NCBI GenBank assembly: GCA_027488935.1
Contig: JAIYAP010000025.1
Coordinates: 50,912-114,911, forward strand
Source of the DNA: Saprospiraceae bacterium
GTDB taxonomy: Bacteria > Bacteroidota > Bacteroidia > Chitinophagales > Saprospiraceae
Length of the DNA: 64,000 nucleotides
Direction: 5' to 3'
Shown here: piece by piece, positions 62,932 to 64,000 of the stretch
Numbering within the stretch: position 1 is the stretch's first letter
Layout of the letters: each line of letters opens with the position of its first letter
Notes under the pieces: generated by a model
Told to the model about the DNA's origin: nothing
What the model saw: only the letters and a program-made list of their open reading frames with translations
The model's database searches: none
Position numbers and translations under genes: made by a program

Positions 62932-63822
62932 ATGCAAGCATCAAGATTATCTTTTTTCGGAGTACTCGTAGTACTCGCCCTTTTTTCTTTTGGATGTAAG
63001 TCCGATCCCAAAATAGAAAAAACCACAACACCACCTACTGTATCTGCCCCAGTGGCTTCAAATCCGACCTCGACGGATACCACCGCAGCGGCACCCAAAG
63101 AAACACCCACGACCACGACAACGCCGACACCCGCGACCACGACTACACCCACGACCACGCCCACGACCACGCCTGTAACCCCAACCGAGGATCACGATAT
63201 ACCCGACCGCGTCCTGAGCGAAAATAGAATCGGCACGCAATTAATTTACATAACAGAGTCTATTACAGCCGAAAAACTGCCTTATATCGTAGGTGGGCCT
63301 CAGTTACAGGATTGTTCCGGAATCTTCCTCCGCATCATTGACAGTCTTCGGGCCCACATTCCTGTATTAGCCAACAAATCGAAATACATCTTTCCCAATG
63401 CCAAAGAGCACCGCTCCTCCCGTGGCATCGCCCGCTGGTATTACGAGCACCACAACCTGCACATCGTGGAAGACGGAAAAGCCGATGCCAACCGGATTCG
63501 GCCCGGAAGCGTGATGTTTTTTGCCAACACCGACAAGCAGTATTCTAACATGACCATTGATCTTTTGGCTGGCCCACCAAGCGGTGTCCCTAAAGGCGTG
63601 ATCATGCACATTGCCACCGTAGTATCTGTTGTAAAAGATGATGCCGGAAATGTGATTAAATACACCATGATGCACGGCAGAAACTCCAAATACCCCGCTT
63701 CACCCACGGGTGGCAACTGCGATTGCGGCGGGAGCACTGCCAAACAACATGCGATTTTCCCCTTTGGCAACTACAACCAACAATGGGTAGCCATCGCGAA
63801 TATTGAGACGCCGGTGCAGTAA
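62932..63822 (+). CDS. NlpC/P60-like lipoprotein with Thr/Pro-rich linker
   Basis: This is a 296-residue protein. A lipoprotein signal (SFFGVLVVLALFSFGCKSD) is followed by a linker of about 60 residues made mostly of threonine, proline and alanine. The DNA there is a degenerate tandem repeat of CCCACGACCACG units (about 63105-63175). The globular part has the cysteine in LQDCSGIF (C128), typical of NlpC/P60 peptidoglycan amidases, and a likely partner histidine in VIMHIATVV (H226). It could trim the cell wall from the outer membrane side. A strong terminator follows. Confidence 0.78.
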   Translation: MQASRLSFFGVLVVLALFSFGCKSDPKIEKTTTPPTVSAPVASNPTSTDTTAAAPKETPTTTTTPTPATTTTPTTTPTTTPVTPTEDHDIPDRVLSENRIGTQLIYITESITAEKLPYIVGGPQLQDCSGIFLRIIDSLRAHIPVLANKSKYIFPNAKEHRSSRGIARWYYEHHNLHIVEDGKADANRIRPGSVMFFANTDKQYSNMTIDLLAGPPSGVPKGVIMHIATVVSVVKDDAGNVIKYTMMHGRNSKYPASPTGGNCDCGGSTAKQHAIFPFGNYNQQWVAIANIETPVQ

Positions 63823-63862
63823 AAATTGTTTGAATTCGAGCGCAAAACCAGTAACATGCGTC

Positions 63863-63902
63863 ATCCCGAATTTTGGGTTCCCCCAAAATTCGGGATTTTT
63901 TA
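63863..63902 (+). terminator. intrinsic terminator after the NlpC/P60-like gene
   Basis: ATCCCGAATTTTGGG pairs perfectly with CCCAAAATTCGGGAT around TTCC; a T-run follows. Confidence 0.9.
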
Positions 63903-63951
63903 TCCATTTTACCGAACACCCAGCAAAGCGGAAACATTTGGGTAAGATATT

Positions 63952-63969
63952 CGACCTCTAGCGAGGTCG
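63952..63969. repeat. small perfect palindrome near the window end
   Basis: CGACCTC-TAGC-GAGGTCG. There is no gene next to it within the window. Confidence 0.4.
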
Positions 63970-64000
63970 TGCGGAAAAAATACCATTGGGCGTTGCTACA

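Noticed and set aside
63105..63175. Tandem CCCACGACCACG-like units considered as a CRISPR or minisatellite
   Set aside because: They lie in frame in the Thr/Pro linker of the lipoprotein, have no spacers and are explained by the protein.

Overview
The window looks like a piece of a Bacteroidota chromosome, most probably a Saprospiraceae-like genome. The support is a PorU/PorV type IX secretion (T9SS) pair, several proteins with T9SS C-terminal domains, beta-propeller sensor kinases of the HTCS and LytS/LytTR types, promoters of the Bacteroidota TTG-N20-TAnnTTTG form, and little use of Shine-Dalgarno sequences. No rRNA, tRNA or CRISPR array was seen.

Layout. 1-9.8 kb is ordinary chromosome: the 5' part of an SDR-type L-threonine dehydrogenase (minus strand, runs off the window), porU, porV, a MarR regulator with a candidate leaderless promoter/operator, a DUF6069 membrane protein, an esterase, a CDGSH protein, a DUF1415 protein and a small zinc-finger protein. 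At 9.9 kb starts a large tyrosine recombinase. From its 3' end to about 54.3 kb the DNA is mosaic. It holds short, often AT-rich gene groups separated by imperfect palindromes that share one architecture, all in the same orientation as the recombinase. The groups are: GTPase plus two small proteins; a CHAT-protease/EAD11 pair; an SDR/DoxX/DUF2147/HxlR group; DinB; AraC/YdeI/SDR/epoxide hydrolase; a DUF4440-like protein; a ubiquitin-like protein; an SRPBCC protein; and a small secreted protein. More chromosome-like blocks are interspersed: ATP-grasp, a helical protein and a T9SS adhesin-like protein; a LytS/LytTR two-component pair with an M6-like metalloprotease; and a beta-1,3-glucan phosphorolysis operon. 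Three remnants of a recombinase 3' end recur at 34.1, 42.0 and 43.0 kb. Each is followed by a promoter-like sequence and an inverted repeat, and so is the intact recombinase.

My main interpretation is an integron-like cassette system built on a non-IntI tyrosine recombinase. It would have attC-like single-strand-foldable sites and outward promoters at the recombinase 3' ends. One non-coding cassette occurs twice. This is inferred from sequence architecture only.

54.4-57 kb carries three secreted proteins that share almost the same signal-peptide-coding leader but have unrelated mature parts. 57.1-61.1 kb is a hybrid two-component system (HTCS). It is followed by a NIPSNAP protein, a DUF6364/PIN toxin-antitoxin pair and an NlpC/P60-like lipoprotein.

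Working together: PorU and PorV would anchor T9SS cargo such as the 31.1 kb protein and possibly the intradiol dioxygenase at 52.3 kb. The phosphorylase, two GH17 enzymes and the GPH-type transporter form one laminarin-oligosaccharide pathway. CHAT/EAD11, the GTPase group, the ubiquitin-like protein and DUF6364/PIN are of the kind found in biological-conflict systems.
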